NCBI RefSeq assembly: GCF_003121985.1
Contig: NZ_QEWP01000003.1
Coordinates: 372,001-436,000 of the forward strand
Length of the DNA: 64,000 bases
From: Marinilabilia rubra
GTDB lineage: Bacteria > Bacteroidota > Bacteroidia > Bacteroidales > Marinilabiliaceae
Reading direction: 5' to 3'
Below, one piece after another: positions 54,767-63,954 of this stretch. Each line of letters opens with the position of its first letter. The first letter of the stretch is position 1. Position numbers and translations under genes: made by a program. A model generated the notes under the pieces. The model had not been told where the DNA came from. It worked only from the letters and a program-made list of their open reading frames with translations, and did no database searches.

Positions 54767-55980
54767 TAGCGACGAACGATTACACGAACGGGATACAGGG
54801 CAGCAAGAAAACCTATTAACGAAACACTAAAATAAACCAACACCATATCAGTCCATTCCAGCGCTACAGGATAGGCTTCAACAATGAAGGCGCCTCCTCC
54901 CTGAAACCGGAGCAAACCAAATTGCTGCTGAAGCCAGATTAGAAGAGCACCGAGCAGAACGCCGGCCGTGACCCCGGCCAGGGAAATCAGCCATCCCTCA
55001 ACCAAAAACACTTTATTGATCAGACTGCGATCGGCACCCATACTTCTTAAAGTGCCAATGCTTTGCTTTTTCTCAAAAATCAAAAGTGAAAGTGTACCAA
55101 TAACGTTGAAAAGAGCGATCACAAGAATAAACAGCAAAATCAGGTAAGCCATCAATTTCTCAACCCTCATCAGTTTGTAAAAAGTAGCATGCTGTTCATG
55201 TTGGTCTTTTACTTCGAAGCTATTGCTCAGCAGAGTTTCAATATTCTGTTTTACATCCTCAGTATCAAATTTTTTATTTACGGCAATTCCAAGAGAAGAG
55301 ACTACGCTGTCGCTGTATTCAAACAGCCCCCTGGCCTGATCAATATCAACAATCAAATACTTTGAGTCATACTCGAGCTGTCGCACGGCAAAAAGACCTG
55401 CCGGATGAAGATATTCTTTTTTAAACGAAAGGTCGGGGCGCATCAAATTTATCCGTCCCTTGCGTTTGGGAGCATAAATTACCAGAGGTTTAACAAAATT
55501 AAGTCTAAGCCCCAACTGATCGGCCAAAACATACCCCACTACCCCGTAGTTCTGATTGTTTTGTCGAAGCCTGTATCGCCCGTCAACTATTATGGAATCA
55601 ATTCCGGAAACAGCAGCAAAACTGTCGTCTACACCCATAACTATGGCAGGCACCTGCCTGTTATCGGATCTAATTAGTGCATGGTCTTCCAGAACGTGTG
55701 AAATGGTCTCTACACCTTCAATCTCTACCAACTGTTCATAAGGAATAGAATCTATATTAAAGACCTTGCCCTGTTCCGGAGTAATTTTCAAATCGGGATC
55801 GAAAGAACCATACAAAGAGCCTATAAGACCATGAAGCCCGTTAAAGACAGAAAGCACCACAATTAAGGCCAGAGAGCCCACTAAAACGCCGGTCACCGAA
55901 ATCATGGAAATGACATTAATGACATTTTGCGATTTTTTGGCAAACAGATATCGGAGCGCTATCCTGAGGGCTAGTTTCAT
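54742..55980 (-). CDS. FtsX-like permease, LolC/LolE family
   Basis: The 412-aa inner-membrane protein has the four-span MacB/FtsX architecture: TM1 at about 20-45 (SLALIVVLSVFNGLHG), a periplasmic MacB_PCD domain (about 50-245) and three C-terminal TMs (from LMAYLILLFILVIALFNVIGTL on). The sequence SIGTLRSMGADR and the overall length suggest the LolC/E group, which extracts lipoproteins for transfer to the outer membrane; the ATPase LolD is not next to it. The gene follows the methyltransferase by two bases. Confidence 0.92.
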   Translation of the reverse strand: MKLALRIALRYLFAKKSQNVINVISMISVTGVLVGSLALIVVLSVFNGLHGLIGSLYGSFDPDLKITPEQGKVFNIDSIPYEQLVEIEGVETISHVLEDHALIRSDNRQVPAIVMGVDDSFAAVSGIDSIIVDGRYRLRQNNQNYGVVGYVLADQLGLRLNFVKPLVIYAPKRKGRINLMRPDLSFKKEYLHPAGLFAVRQLEYDSKYLIVDIDQARGLFEYSDSVVSSLGIAVNKKFDTEDVKQNIETLLSNSFEVKDQHEQHATFYKLMRVEKLMAYLILLFILVIALFNVIGTLSLLIFEKKQSIGTLRSMGADRSLINKVFLVEGWLISLAGVTAGVLLGALLIWLQQQFGLLRFQGGGAFIVEAYPVALEWTDMVLVYFSVSLIGFLAALYPVRVIVRRYYSEQGEE

Positions 55981-55982
55981 AA

Positions 55983-56816
55983 CTAATTTGCAGCTGGTTT
56001 AAATGCTTTAACGAGCAATCCCGTTCCTTCTTTATGATGGCCTCGCACATCTATAAAATTCAGGAGGTAGGCAAAAGGCCAAACCAACAAATAATAAAAG
56101 GGTAGCAGAATAAAAAACACCTTGCTCTTATTGAGCAATAATATTGGCGTTTTCATGGTCAGTTTCCATGAGATATGTCCGGGAATTCCATATGAATATC
56201 GACACTCTACATTTTCAAACCCGGCCTCTTGAAGTTTTTCTGAAATATCTTCAGGACTATAGCCATCACGAACATGTTCATCAATAAACCCTGAAATACC
56301 ATCACCTTCGTGATCATGATGCGCATCAGAACCACCTTTATCGGAAGGGGTTGAAATTAACAGCATGCCCCCCGGAGTTAAACTTTCAAAAAAGTTGTAA
56401 AAAACCTTCCGGTCTTCCTCAATATGCTCCATTACATCAACCGACAAAACCAGATCGTAAGAAGCCTGGTTGGAAAAGCGGGTCAGATCGGCTTCCTGAA
56501 AAGTCACTCTGTTCCCGTTGCCCAGCAACTTGAAAAACCTGTTACAATCCTCAACCTGTTCTTCTTTTACATCCACACCCAGAATCCGGAAATCCCGGCC
56601 TAATTTTGACATAAACCATGAATACTGTCCAAATCCAGAGCCTGCATCCAGTATGTCTGCCATCGAACCTTGAGATCGGGCCCACTTCTTCAATTCCCGG
56701 CGTATATACCAGGAGCGTAACAACAAAAGATTAAGAAGCCGGTAAAAAAGCACTCTCAAACCAGGCGTAGCATTGAAGACACGCCCAAGAGAACGTTTTA
56801 TTGGATCATATTGCAT
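55983..56816 (-). CDS. Class I SAM-dependent methyltransferase
   Basis: The 277-aa protein has the Rossmann motif I ILDAGSGFGQYSWFMSK (about 55), acidic motif GVDVKEEQVEDC, and LVLSVDVMEHIEEDRKVFYNF (about 125), followed by TPGGMLLISTPS. A hydrophobic stretch toward the C-terminus (ILLPFYYLLVWPFAYLLNF) suggests membrane association. The substrate is not known. It lies between rbfA and the LolC/E-like permease, in the same operon orientation. Confidence 0.88.
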   Translation of the reverse strand: MQYDPIKRSLGRVFNATPGLRVLFYRLLNLLLLRSWYIRRELKKWARSQGSMADILDAGSGFGQYSWFMSKLGRDFRILGVDVKEEQVEDCNRFFKLLGNGNRVTFQEADLTRFSNQASYDLVLSVDVMEHIEEDRKVFYNFFESLTPGGMLLISTPSDKGGSDAHHDHEGDGISGFIDEHVRDGYSPEDISEKLQEAGFENVECRYSYGIPGHISWKLTMKTPILLLNKSKVFFILLPFYYLLVWPFAYLLNFIDVRGHHKEGTGLLVKAFKPAAN

Positions 56817-56881
56817 AACTGCTAATTCTGTTTAAACTCAAAGTCGTGAAAGACCTTGAACGAAGGGAAAATTTATCCTGA

Positions 56882-57220
56882 TTATTCGTTAAGAAGGCGA
56901 TCAATATTGTCAATATAATCCAGGCTGTCGTCAATGTAGAACTCCAAATCAGGGATTACTCTCAATTGCTTGCCGGCCCTTTGACCAAGGGTAAAGCGTA
57001 TTTGTGAAGCGTGTTGCTTAATGTTGTTGAAAACTTCATCTTTTCTGTCAGGTGGGAAAATGCTCAAATAAACCCTGGCAATTCCCAAATCGGGGGTAAC
57101 CCGCACCACTGTTACCGACACCAGCGACCCCAGCGAAAATTCCTTCACTTCGCGCTGAAACATTTCACTCATATCTTTTTGAATGAGCCTTCCTATCTTC
57201 TTCTGACGGGTAGTATCCAT
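56882..57220 (-). CDS. rbfA: Ribosome-binding factor A
   Basis: RbfA assists maturation of the 16S rRNA 5' end and cold adaptation. The 112-aa protein starts MDTTRQKKIGRLIQKDMSE and contains DLGIARVYLSIFP and the C-terminal LRVIPDLEFYIDDSLDY, all typical of the family. Upstream on the same strand lies the glycosyltransferase gene, downstream the methyltransferase and Lol-type permease. Confidence 0.97.
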   Translation of the reverse strand: MDTTRQKKIGRLIQKDMSEMFQREVKEFSLGSLVSVTVVRVTPDLGIARVYLSIFPPDRKDEVFNNIKQHASQIRFTLGQRAGKQLRVIPDLEFYIDDSLDYIDNIDRLLNE

Positions 57221-57247
57221 ATTCTATTTTGTTTTAACTGTACGAAG

Positions 57248-58300
57248 TTAGGCAAAATTATGCAAAAACGATTCCACCTCCTCTACCATCCTTTTGTGGT
57301 TAAACAAGGCCTTCACAGTTTGCTCTCCATTGTTCCCAATCTTCAGTAATTTTGCCGAGGGCATATCCAGGATCTGCTTTAATTGTCCGGCAACCAAATG
57401 TGGTTTCCCGGGAGTTAAAAATCCATTTTCCCCATGATTTATAAACTCGCCCGAGCCACCTGCATCAGTTGTGAGCACAGGAACGCCACAACTCATCGCT
57501 TCCAATAGTGCATTTGAAACACCTTCATTGCGGCTCAGCAGGCAAAAAAGACCAGCACGTTTCAACCAGGGGAACGGGTCATTAAAACCTTCCAAGCAAA
57601 CCACATCCTGCAATCTATTGAATTGAATTTGTTTTTTAAGATTCTCTTTTTCCCGACCCTCTCCTAAAATATGGAGCTGAAGCTTTCTTTGGTATTGCTC
57701 GGGAAGCCCGGCAATAGCATCAATTAAAACATTGAAGCCCTTTCGGCGGGTCAGCATCCCGGTCGAGACAATCAGAAAACCACCTGCTTCTTCATTGGTA
57801 GCCTTATCTTTACGGCATCTTTCGTCCAGACCGTTATAGATTACTTTTACGGGATGGTTTTTCATCCATCTGTATTTATGAAGTTGATTTTTTATTTTTC
57901 CGGCATTGACAATAATCCCATCGTTTAACCTTTGATAAACCAACCGGCTCCAGAAAGGAATTCGCATCTTCCGCACAATCCCCAATCTCAAAACATGTCT
58001 TATCCTCATACCCCGGGCAACAAGTCCCGCCAGAAAATATTCCTTTTTTTTGGTTGAAACAATAACATCAATCTCATTTTCCTGCACTATATCTTGAATG
58101 ATCTTCCGGGTTTCCCAATCAAAAACAGACCTGAAAGGTGCCCAAAAAGATGGAATATTACTTCCAAATTGTTCTTGTAAATGAGGTGCTCTCCCCAGGA
58201 AAAAAACGTCATGGCGATTTTGCAGGCCCTCCATAGTATTAGCGACCCATTTTTCATTTCCACCCCAAACTTTTGCTGAACAGATGAACAATATTCTCAT
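57248..58300 (-). CDS. Glycosyltransferase family 4 (GT-B)
   Basis: The 350-aa protein has a GT-B fold with the N-terminal GGNEKWVANTMEGL and C-terminal GT4 motifs: VIYNGLD (about 150), VSTGMLTRRKGFNVLIDAI (about 178), LHILGEGREKENLK, and the nucleotide-sugar-binding LSRNEGVSNALLEAMSCGVPV (about 262-282, with the E-x7-E pattern). Such enzymes build LPS or exopolysaccharide glycans; donor and acceptor cannot be told. It is upstream of rbfA by about 28 bases and could be cotranscribed. Confidence 0.92.
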   Translation of the reverse strand: MRILFICSAKVWGGNEKWVANTMEGLQNRHDVFFLGRAPHLQEQFGSNIPSFWAPFRSVFDWETRKIIQDIVQENEIDVIVSTKKKEYFLAGLVARGMRIRHVLRLGIVRKMRIPFWSRLVYQRLNDGIIVNAGKIKNQLHKYRWMKNHPVKVIYNGLDERCRKDKATNEEAGGFLIVSTGMLTRRKGFNVLIDAIAGLPEQYQRKLQLHILGEGREKENLKKQIQFNRLQDVVCLEGFNDPFPWLKRAGLFCLLSRNEGVSNALLEAMSCGVPVLTTDAGGSGEFINHGENGFLTPGKPHLVAGQLKQILDMPSAKLLKIGNNGEQTVKALFNHKRMVEEVESFLHNFA

Positions 58301-58736
58301 AAAATCTTTCCTTATAAAAGCTCATCAAAACTACTGAAAAATATAAACAACACTCTATTCCCCGAAATAGAGATCAGCGATAATCAATTATTACGATCAA
58401 TAATTTATAACTTGCACATAACACTGATAATTAATAAATTTTCTGATAGAAAAACTATTGTGGAAAATTAGCCTGCTTTATTCATGAATTATCGTTATGA
58501 GATGTTCAAATATCAAGAAATACAATCAACCGCAAATAAAATGGATGCAGGAAATAATGGATTATTTTCAAATCCATTTTATTGAGGACGGTTGTATTTT
58601 GCCGATAGATGGACATCGGAATAGATTATTTGTGAATAAGGTAGGTTAGATCCTGAAAAATGGGAAAAATTAATTTCTTTTAATTTTCAATAGTTCTACG
58701 CTTGAATTAATCAGGTTAAATGACAATTCTAAACAT
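58301..58736. other. AT-rich divergent spacer with an imperfect inverted repeat
   Basis: No gene is supported. An inverted repeat (left arm at 58520-58546 with AATAAAATGGAT, right arm at 58571-58598 with ATCCATTTTATT) lies about 140 bases before the next gene. Confidence 0.55.
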
Positions 58737-59540
58737 ATGAACAAAAAGACACCTATTCTTCTCTCCGTGGCAGGGACATTACTGTCGGCTGCAGCGTTTG
58801 CCTTTTTTCGTTTAAGAAACAGAGCCGAAAAGACTCCTTTTTTTGAAAAAAGCCCCAAGAGGTCTCCAGCCAAACCCAACATTCCGGCCAGTACTCTATA
58901 CAAAACTAAAGGCATAAAAAAAGTAGAAATAAAGGCTTATCACGATATTAAGTTATCGGGGTTTTTCCGGGGAGAAGCAAAAGTCAGACCTGACGAGCAT
59001 GATAAATATAATGTGGATATTTTCGTAAATGACAATGATTTAATTGGTCATATTGAGAAAAACCGCCGATTAAGCAATTCCATTACTGTGTGGCACAACG
59101 GAGCTGTTTTTGCCTTTGGATTGATTCCCACAAGCGGCGACGTAGACAACTCTCAGCAGAAAACATTTGCCTTTATTCCAGTGGGTTTATCTGACAATGC
59201 AACAGAAGAAATATTAACCGCTCTGAGAAAACTGGAAGACAGAGAAAAAATACTGGAAAAAGAGGAAATTGCATCAAACGATTATCTGCAAATCCTGAAT
59301 GACCATCAGTTGGTATCTGAAGTCTTCAAAAAATATGATTTACTTAACGAATTCGACATCAGTCTTTCAAAAAAATTAATTCCGGCTCTTTCGAAACAGC
59401 TCGAAGAGGAGGAAGACTGGGAGGGACTCCTCAAATTAGAAAAGCATGCGTCACTCATTGACGAATTAAGCGAGCGCTTTGCAGGAGCCACTTACCGACG
59501 CATCAGTAAAGCCAGAAAAACAAAAGGGATAAAACAGTAG
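58737..59540 (+). CDS. Hypothetical membrane-anchored protein, 267 aa
   Basis: The family is not recognised. A single N-terminal hydrophobic segment (about 6-22, ILLSVAGTLLSAAAFAFF) suggests a membrane anchor, followed by a basic linker. A beta-rich domain (about 60-130, KGIKKVEIKAYHDIKLSGFF through GAVFAFGLIPTSG) precedes a helical C-terminal region (about 150-260) rich in charged residues (REKILEKEEIASNDYLQIL, QLEEEEDWEGLLKLEKH). The start is fixed by the anchor. It is transcribed alone and convergent with the next gene. Confidence 0.75.
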   Translation: MNKKTPILLSVAGTLLSAAAFAFFRLRNRAEKTPFFEKSPKRSPAKPNIPASTLYKTKGIKKVEIKAYHDIKLSGFFRGEAKVRPDEHDKYNVDIFVNDNDLIGHIEKNRRLSNSITVWHNGAVFAFGLIPTSGDVDNSQQKTFAFIPVGLSDNATEEILTALRKLEDREKILEKEEIASNDYLQILNDHQLVSEVFKKYDLLNEFDISLSKKLIPALSKQLEEEEDWEGLLKLEKHASLIDELSERFAGATYRRISKARKTKGIKQ

Positions 59541-59562
59541 CCATTTTTTTGTTCGGATATTA

Positions 59563-59596
59563 GCAAAAAAAGTTCCTGCAGATTTTTCTACAGGAA
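59563..59596 (-). terminator. Terminator of the convergent downstream gene
   Basis: On the minus strand the stem TTCCTGTAGA/TCTGCAGGAA is followed by CTTTTTTTGC. It lies 25 bases after the stop of the minus-strand gene. Confidence 0.75.
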
Positions 59597-59620
59597 TACA
59601 ATTCTATTGAACGCTTCAGA

Positions 59621-60346
59621 TCAACTCCCCATTGCACTCATTTTGCCAAAAACCTCTGAACAGATCTCCCGTTCTACCTTTGTCGTAAGTTTTCTTACAA
59701 CACTATTCAGACTTGCCACAGATTTACCCAGGTCTTCATCCGGAGCCGACTGATAAAGCCGGTCGGTTATCCAAAAGAGAGACCTTAGGGCGTTCTCGAG
59801 GAGCGGCCTGGTTTCGCGAACGGATATTTCTTTAAAAGCTCCTATTTTCTTTTCATCACTAAGAGAGTCAAAATCATTCTGGGCACGTACCAATTCATCA
59901 AACCAATCCGAAGCCCCAAGTTGCTCAATCGTCTCAAGATGATATAAATCCAACTCCTTAATCAGACGGGGCAGACCTGTGATTTGTCTCTGATAGCCAT
60001 CATTATTGGACTGCCAGGTATGCTTTTGAAGCACCGACAATAATTCTGTTCCAAGTACACTATGTTTACCCGACAACCGGTGACAGGAGGCTTCAACAAA
60101 ACGAACAAATGCAATGTAAGCTTCATCCCTTTTACTGGCTTGTAAAGTTTTTCGCTCCATCACACTACTAATCACTCTTCGTTGAAACGTCAATTCATAT
60201 GTCTGCAAACTCTCTCTCACATCTTCAACAAAAGGAAGTAAGGTTGACCGATGTGACGGACAGTGATCAAAAACCTGCAGTGATATTCTTGCAAGGTCGT
60301 ATAAATCAAACGATAAAAGATTTGAAAAATTAAGGGCTTTTAGCAT
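59621..60346 (-). CDS. Hypothetical helical protein, possibly DUF6261-like
   Basis: The 241-aa protein is soluble and almost all helical, with no signal or membrane segment. The pattern KRDEAYIAFVRFVEASCHRL and LRSLFWITDRLYQ vaguely recalls the Bacteroidota DUF6261 group, but I cannot confirm this from sequence alone. The start at 60346 is supported by the AT-rich upstream region. It has a terminator and seems to be a single-gene unit. Confidence 0.7.
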   Translation of the reverse strand: MLKALNFSNLLSFDLYDLARISLQVFDHCPSHRSTLLPFVEDVRESLQTYELTFQRRVISSVMERKTLQASKRDEAYIAFVRFVEASCHRLSGKHSVLGTELLSVLQKHTWQSNNDGYQRQITGLPRLIKELDLYHLETIEQLGASDWFDELVRAQNDFDSLSDEKKIGAFKEISVRETRPLLENALRSLFWITDRLYQSAPDEDLGKSVASLNSVVRKLTTKVEREICSEVFGKMSAMGS

Positions 60347-60538
60347 AATTGTTGGGCTTAGGAATAAAACCGTTAATACTAATCAGAAAAAATCAGCCTT
60401 TTCGAATGATGAAAAAGCTGTAAACCTCATAATTTTACGATTATTGACTAAAAAGGTTTCAAAATACAAAGTATTGTTAAACAAAACCCTTAAAAAAGAT
60501 AATAATTAAAGGTGTTGCCAAGGATGGTTGATATTCGA

Positions 60539-60707
60539 CTGGTGTCAAGTCAAATGTAGAATGTCGGGTAAGCCGCCGCTATTTTTCACTTTGTGCAAGT
60601 CAACAAAAAAGTAAGCATAGCCGTAGCTACGTGAGTCTTTTTTTGGGGAAGCACAAGGTAGAAAGAGCAAGGCTTGGGCCGTCAGACTATGCTTGACTTG
60701 GCACTAG
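60539..60707. repeat. Large (~169-bp) imperfect palindrome at the dgt stop
   Basis: The two halves around CGTAGCTACG (60622-60631) are imperfect reverse complements: CTGGTGTCAAGTCAA on the left against TTGACTTGGCACTAG on the right, and TTTTTCACTTTGTGC against GCACAAGGTAGAAA. The right end includes the dgt stop codon. This reads as a REP-like or transposon-like intergenic palindrome. Confidence 0.75.
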
Positions 60708-62050
60708 AACCCCTTTCCTTCCAGGCCGGTACCACTGATCTTCCGGAATAAATCAAGGGCATAAACATCCGTCATCCCTGAAATAAAATCAATCACCGTT
60801 TGTATGCGAAGATGTACGGGGGCATCATCTGAAACCCGATATTGATCAGGAATGAAAGGCAACAATAATCCTGAATAATAATGCTTTGGCTCAAGAACTG
60901 CTTTAATGAATTCATCCAGAAGGGTACCGAGAATTTTAAAACCGGCGATTTCTATCTCAACTACCGAAGGATCTCTGTAAATACGTTTAAATCCTACCCT
61001 TGCACATTTTTTCATAGCAACATTCATGGCTCCATCCAGTTTGTCGGTCAAAGCTCCATGAAACTTACCCGCTAAAATGTCATCATGATTTTTAATGAAA
61101 ATATCGGTACAAGCCCCTACCAGTTTACCAATAATCCCTGCTCTGATATAAGCAATCTGCTCGTTGGTATCGGTCACTTCCCTGCTCACCCCTTCAATCT
61201 TGCTTAAAGCATCACGATCATCAGAAGAATCATAAAAAGACAACAGCAGGTCTTTGGTTTCTTCAGTTGACAAGATTCCCAGTTTATGAGCATCTTCTAT
61301 GTCCATAATCTGATAGCAAATATCGTCAGCAGCTTCCACCAGATAAACCAGCGGGTGACGTGCAAAAACACCGGGGGATAATTCCTTAAGCCCCAATTCC
61401 CGAACTATATCCAAATACATTTCCTTTTCTGACTGAAAAAAGCCGTATTTCTTGAGATTTTCGTTCCCTGAGGAATAAGGGTACTTTACGATAGAAGCAA
61501 CAGTGGTATAGGTTAAAGCAAAGCCTCCATTACGACGGCCCGAGAATTTATGAGTAAGCACCCTTAATGCATTGGCATTTCCTTCGAAATCCAAAAAGTC
61601 GTCCCACACTTCTGAATTATTCACTTCCTTTTCCAGATACTGCCCTTTTCCATGCTTGAAAAAATCTGAAATGCCTTTCTCCCCGGAGTGTCCAAAAGGA
61701 GGATTCCCCATATCATGGGCCAGACAAGCAGCAGCTACTACAGAACCAAGTTCTTGTGACAGAGGAAGATCACCTCCATAAAGATCGTGCAAAAATCTGG
61801 CAACATTGCTGCCCAGGGAGCGACCAACACTGGCCACTTCCAAGCTATGAGTCAACCGGTTGTGCACAAACACACTCCCGGGTAAAGGAAAAACCTGGGT
61901 TTTATCCTGCATTCTTCTGAAAGGCGAGGAAAAAATCAAACGGTCATAGTCACGTTGAAACTGAGTACGATCATGATGCTCCGGTCTTACTGACTGGCCG
62001 GTTCGCTTGGTTGATAACAGGTTTTTCCAATCCATATCTTTTACTTTCAA
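60704..62050 (-). CDS. dgt: Deoxyguanosinetriphosphate triphosphohydrolase-like protein
   Basis: The 448-aa HD-domain enzyme hydrolyses dNTPs to deoxynucleosides and triphosphate. The motif CLAHDMGNPPFGHSGE (near residue 115) holds the metal-binding HD pair; RLTHSLEVASVGR carries the upstream His, and VEAADDICYQIMDIEDA the downstream Asp. The length fits the dGTPase group. The start overlaps the last bases of the YgjP-like gene (ATGA), so the two are translationally coupled. Confidence 0.93.
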   Translation of the reverse strand: MKVKDMDWKNLLSTKRTGQSVRPEHHDRTQFQRDYDRLIFSSPFRRMQDKTQVFPLPGSVFVHNRLTHSLEVASVGRSLGSNVARFLHDLYGGDLPLSQELGSVVAAACLAHDMGNPPFGHSGEKGISDFFKHGKGQYLEKEVNNSEVWDDFLDFEGNANALRVLTHKFSGRRNGGFALTYTTVASIVKYPYSSGNENLKKYGFFQSEKEMYLDIVRELGLKELSPGVFARHPLVYLVEAADDICYQIMDIEDAHKLGILSTEETKDLLLSFYDSSDDRDALSKIEGVSREVTDTNEQIAYIRAGIIGKLVGACTDIFIKNHDDILAGKFHGALTDKLDGAMNVAMKKCARVGFKRIYRDPSVVEIEIAGFKILGTLLDEFIKAVLEPKHYYSGLLLPFIPDQYRVSDDAPVHLRIQTVIDFISGMTDVYALDLFRKISGTGLEGKGF

Positions 62051-62775
62051 TAAATGGTTGTCCGATGTTTTTTCATTTCTGAAGCCAATACCCGTGCTTT
62101 ACCTCCGGTAACTCTATCCATCAATCGCCAGAATCCCGGACCATGGTTTTTCTCCACAGTATGGCACAGTTCATGAAGCACCACGTAATCAATCAGGTAT
62201 TCGGGCAACCTCATCAATTGAAGATTCAGATTGATATTATTGACTGCTGAACAGCTCCCCCATCTTGATTTTAGATTTTTTACAAATACTTTTTTGTAGG
62301 AGAAGTTATGACGGTGGGCAAATTGATGCACTTTCTGAGGAAGAACAAGTTTGGCCTCAATTCTCATGGCCCTTTCAATGCCTTCACGTATGGCATCCTG
62401 GACTTTGGAATCGGCAACATTTGCAAAATGGGGATAAGCAACTCTCAGTATTCCGTTGTTAAGCGTCATGCGAATGGTTTCAGCCTGATGCTTCTGTACT
62501 TTCAATTCAAAACTACTGGTTCTGAAAACAGATTTTTCATCAAAAATCGTTTTCTGACCTTCATGTTTTTCGATTTTCTCCAGGTTTTTTAATATCCATT
62601 GGTGCTTTTCTTCTACAAAAGCCAACGCTTTTTTGGGAGAGAATCCGGGTGGGAACATCACTGTAATACCCTCGAATGGCTTTAGCCGGATTGAGAGACG
62701 CTTACAACGACTGTCCGATTTAAAAAGCACAGGCCCCAGCCCTTCTATTTCTATAAGTGAGGTTTTTATCGCCAT
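62047..62775 (-). CDS. YgjP-like (DUF45) metalloprotease-fold protein
   Basis: The 242-aa protein belongs to the YgjP/DUF45 group of putative zincin metallopeptidases. The zinc site is in VVLHELCHTVEKNHGPGFW (HExxH near residue 197, with the third ligand in the NHGPxFW segment). SRWGSCS is the conserved central motif (near 166). It overlaps dgt by four bases and is likely cotranscribed with it. The target protein is not known. Confidence 0.93.
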   Translation of the reverse strand: MAIKTSLIEIEGLGPVLFKSDSRCKRLSIRLKPFEGITVMFPPGFSPKKALAFVEEKHQWILKNLEKIEKHEGQKTIFDEKSVFRTSSFELKVQKHQAETIRMTLNNGILRVAYPHFANVADSKVQDAIREGIERAMRIEAKLVLPQKVHQFAHRHNFSYKKVFVKNLKSRWGSCSAVNNINLNLQLMRLPEYLIDYVVLHELCHTVEKNHGPGFWRLMDRVTGGKARVLASEMKKHRTTIY

Positions 62776-63072
62776 TTAAACGCAAAGTTAAGTATTTCAT
62801 TTTTCCCCCAAACAACCTTTTTCAGGTTTTGCTGTAACGTTTATCCCCACTCAGGCGTCGCACCTGAAGTTATTCTTTCTTAGAAAAACATCACCTATTT
62901 AAGCAATTTGTTACCAAAAAAACATTAATCATGCATTGTTTTATCATCAAAATGTTCGATAACGGACAACCCTTGTCGCAAAAACAGACAGTTTTAAATA
63001 TTAAAAAGAAAAGCCCCACAATCACAAACAACTGTATTTCTGAGCATTAAAGACTTTGGCAAATCAATTGAT
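62776..63072. other. Divergent promoter region
   Basis: This spacer separates the YgjP-like gene from the ABC transporter ATPase gene, so it must hold both promoters. It has AT-rich tracts but no motif I can call safely. Confidence 0.4.
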
Positions 63073-63840
63073 ATGAGATCAGAGCAAAACCACACAAAAC
63101 CAGGTACCATGAGCAATAGTATTATTAAAGTTGAAGGCCTGCACAAATCCTACAGGATGGGAACCAGTGCACTCCACGTTCTTAAAGGGATTGATTTGGA
63201 CATAAAGGCCGGGGAGATGGTCAGTATTATGGGGTCCTCTGGTTCTGGTAAGTCTACTCTTTTGAATATACTGGGAATTCTTGACGGACATGATCGGGGA
63301 GATTACTTTCTCGATAACATCAAGATTCAGAAGATGAACGAAACTCAGGCGGCCAGGTTCCGAAACAATTACATTGGTTTCATTTTTCAGTCGTTCAATC
63401 TTATTTCTTTCAAGAATGCCATGGAAAACGTTGCGCTGCCGCTTTATTACAAAAACATCAGTCGCAAAAAACGTAACCAGAAGGCATTGGAATATTTGGA
63501 ACGACTTGGACTTAAAGAGTGGGCCAATCACCTGCCTTCAGAACTCTCCGGTGGTCAAAAACAGAGAATTGCCATTGCACGGGCACTAATATCGGAGCCA
63601 AAGGTAATTCTTGCCGATGAGCCTACAGGAGCACTTGACACTCAAACTTCTTATGAAGTAATGGACATCCTTCAGGAAGTCAATAAAATGGGCATTACCG
63701 TAATCATAGTTACTCACGAGGACGACATCGCCCATCGCACTCAAAGAATTATCAGACTTCGCGACGGCATTATTGAAATGAACAAAAAGAACGGACATTT
63801 TCAAGCTGCTGCATCCAGTGAAGTTTTTTCCACAACTTAA
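63073..63840 (+). CDS. ABC transporter ATPase, MacB/LolD type
   Basis: The 255-aa ATPase has Walker A GSSGSGKST (about 54), the signature LSGGQKQR (about 157) and Walker B VILADEPTGALD (about 178), plus the H-loop THED. Length and motifs match the MacB/LolD/FtsE exporters that work with FtsX-type permeases. The start could be ATG at 63073 or the later ATG at 63109 (MSNSIIKVEGLHKSY). A permease gene begins at 63955, downstream in the same direction, so the two are very likely one exporter. Confidence 0.95.
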   Translation: MRSEQNHTKPGTMSNSIIKVEGLHKSYRMGTSALHVLKGIDLDIKAGEMVSIMGSSGSGKSTLLNILGILDGHDRGDYFLDNIKIQKMNETQAARFRNNYIGFIFQSFNLISFKNAMENVALPLYYKNISRKKRNQKALEYLERLGLKEWANHLPSELSGGQKQRIAIARALISEPKVILADEPTGALDTQTSYEVMDILQEVNKMGITVIIVTHEDDIAHRTQRIIRLRDGIIEMNKKNGHFQAAASSEVFSTT

Positions 63841-63954
63841 AAATATTGTCAGCCACAAATGGTGCACATGCAATGATAAAGGTTTTTTTGACGCACCTTT
63901 TCACCATGCCATGCACTCTATAAACTGCCAATAAAAAATCAATATTCAAAGACT

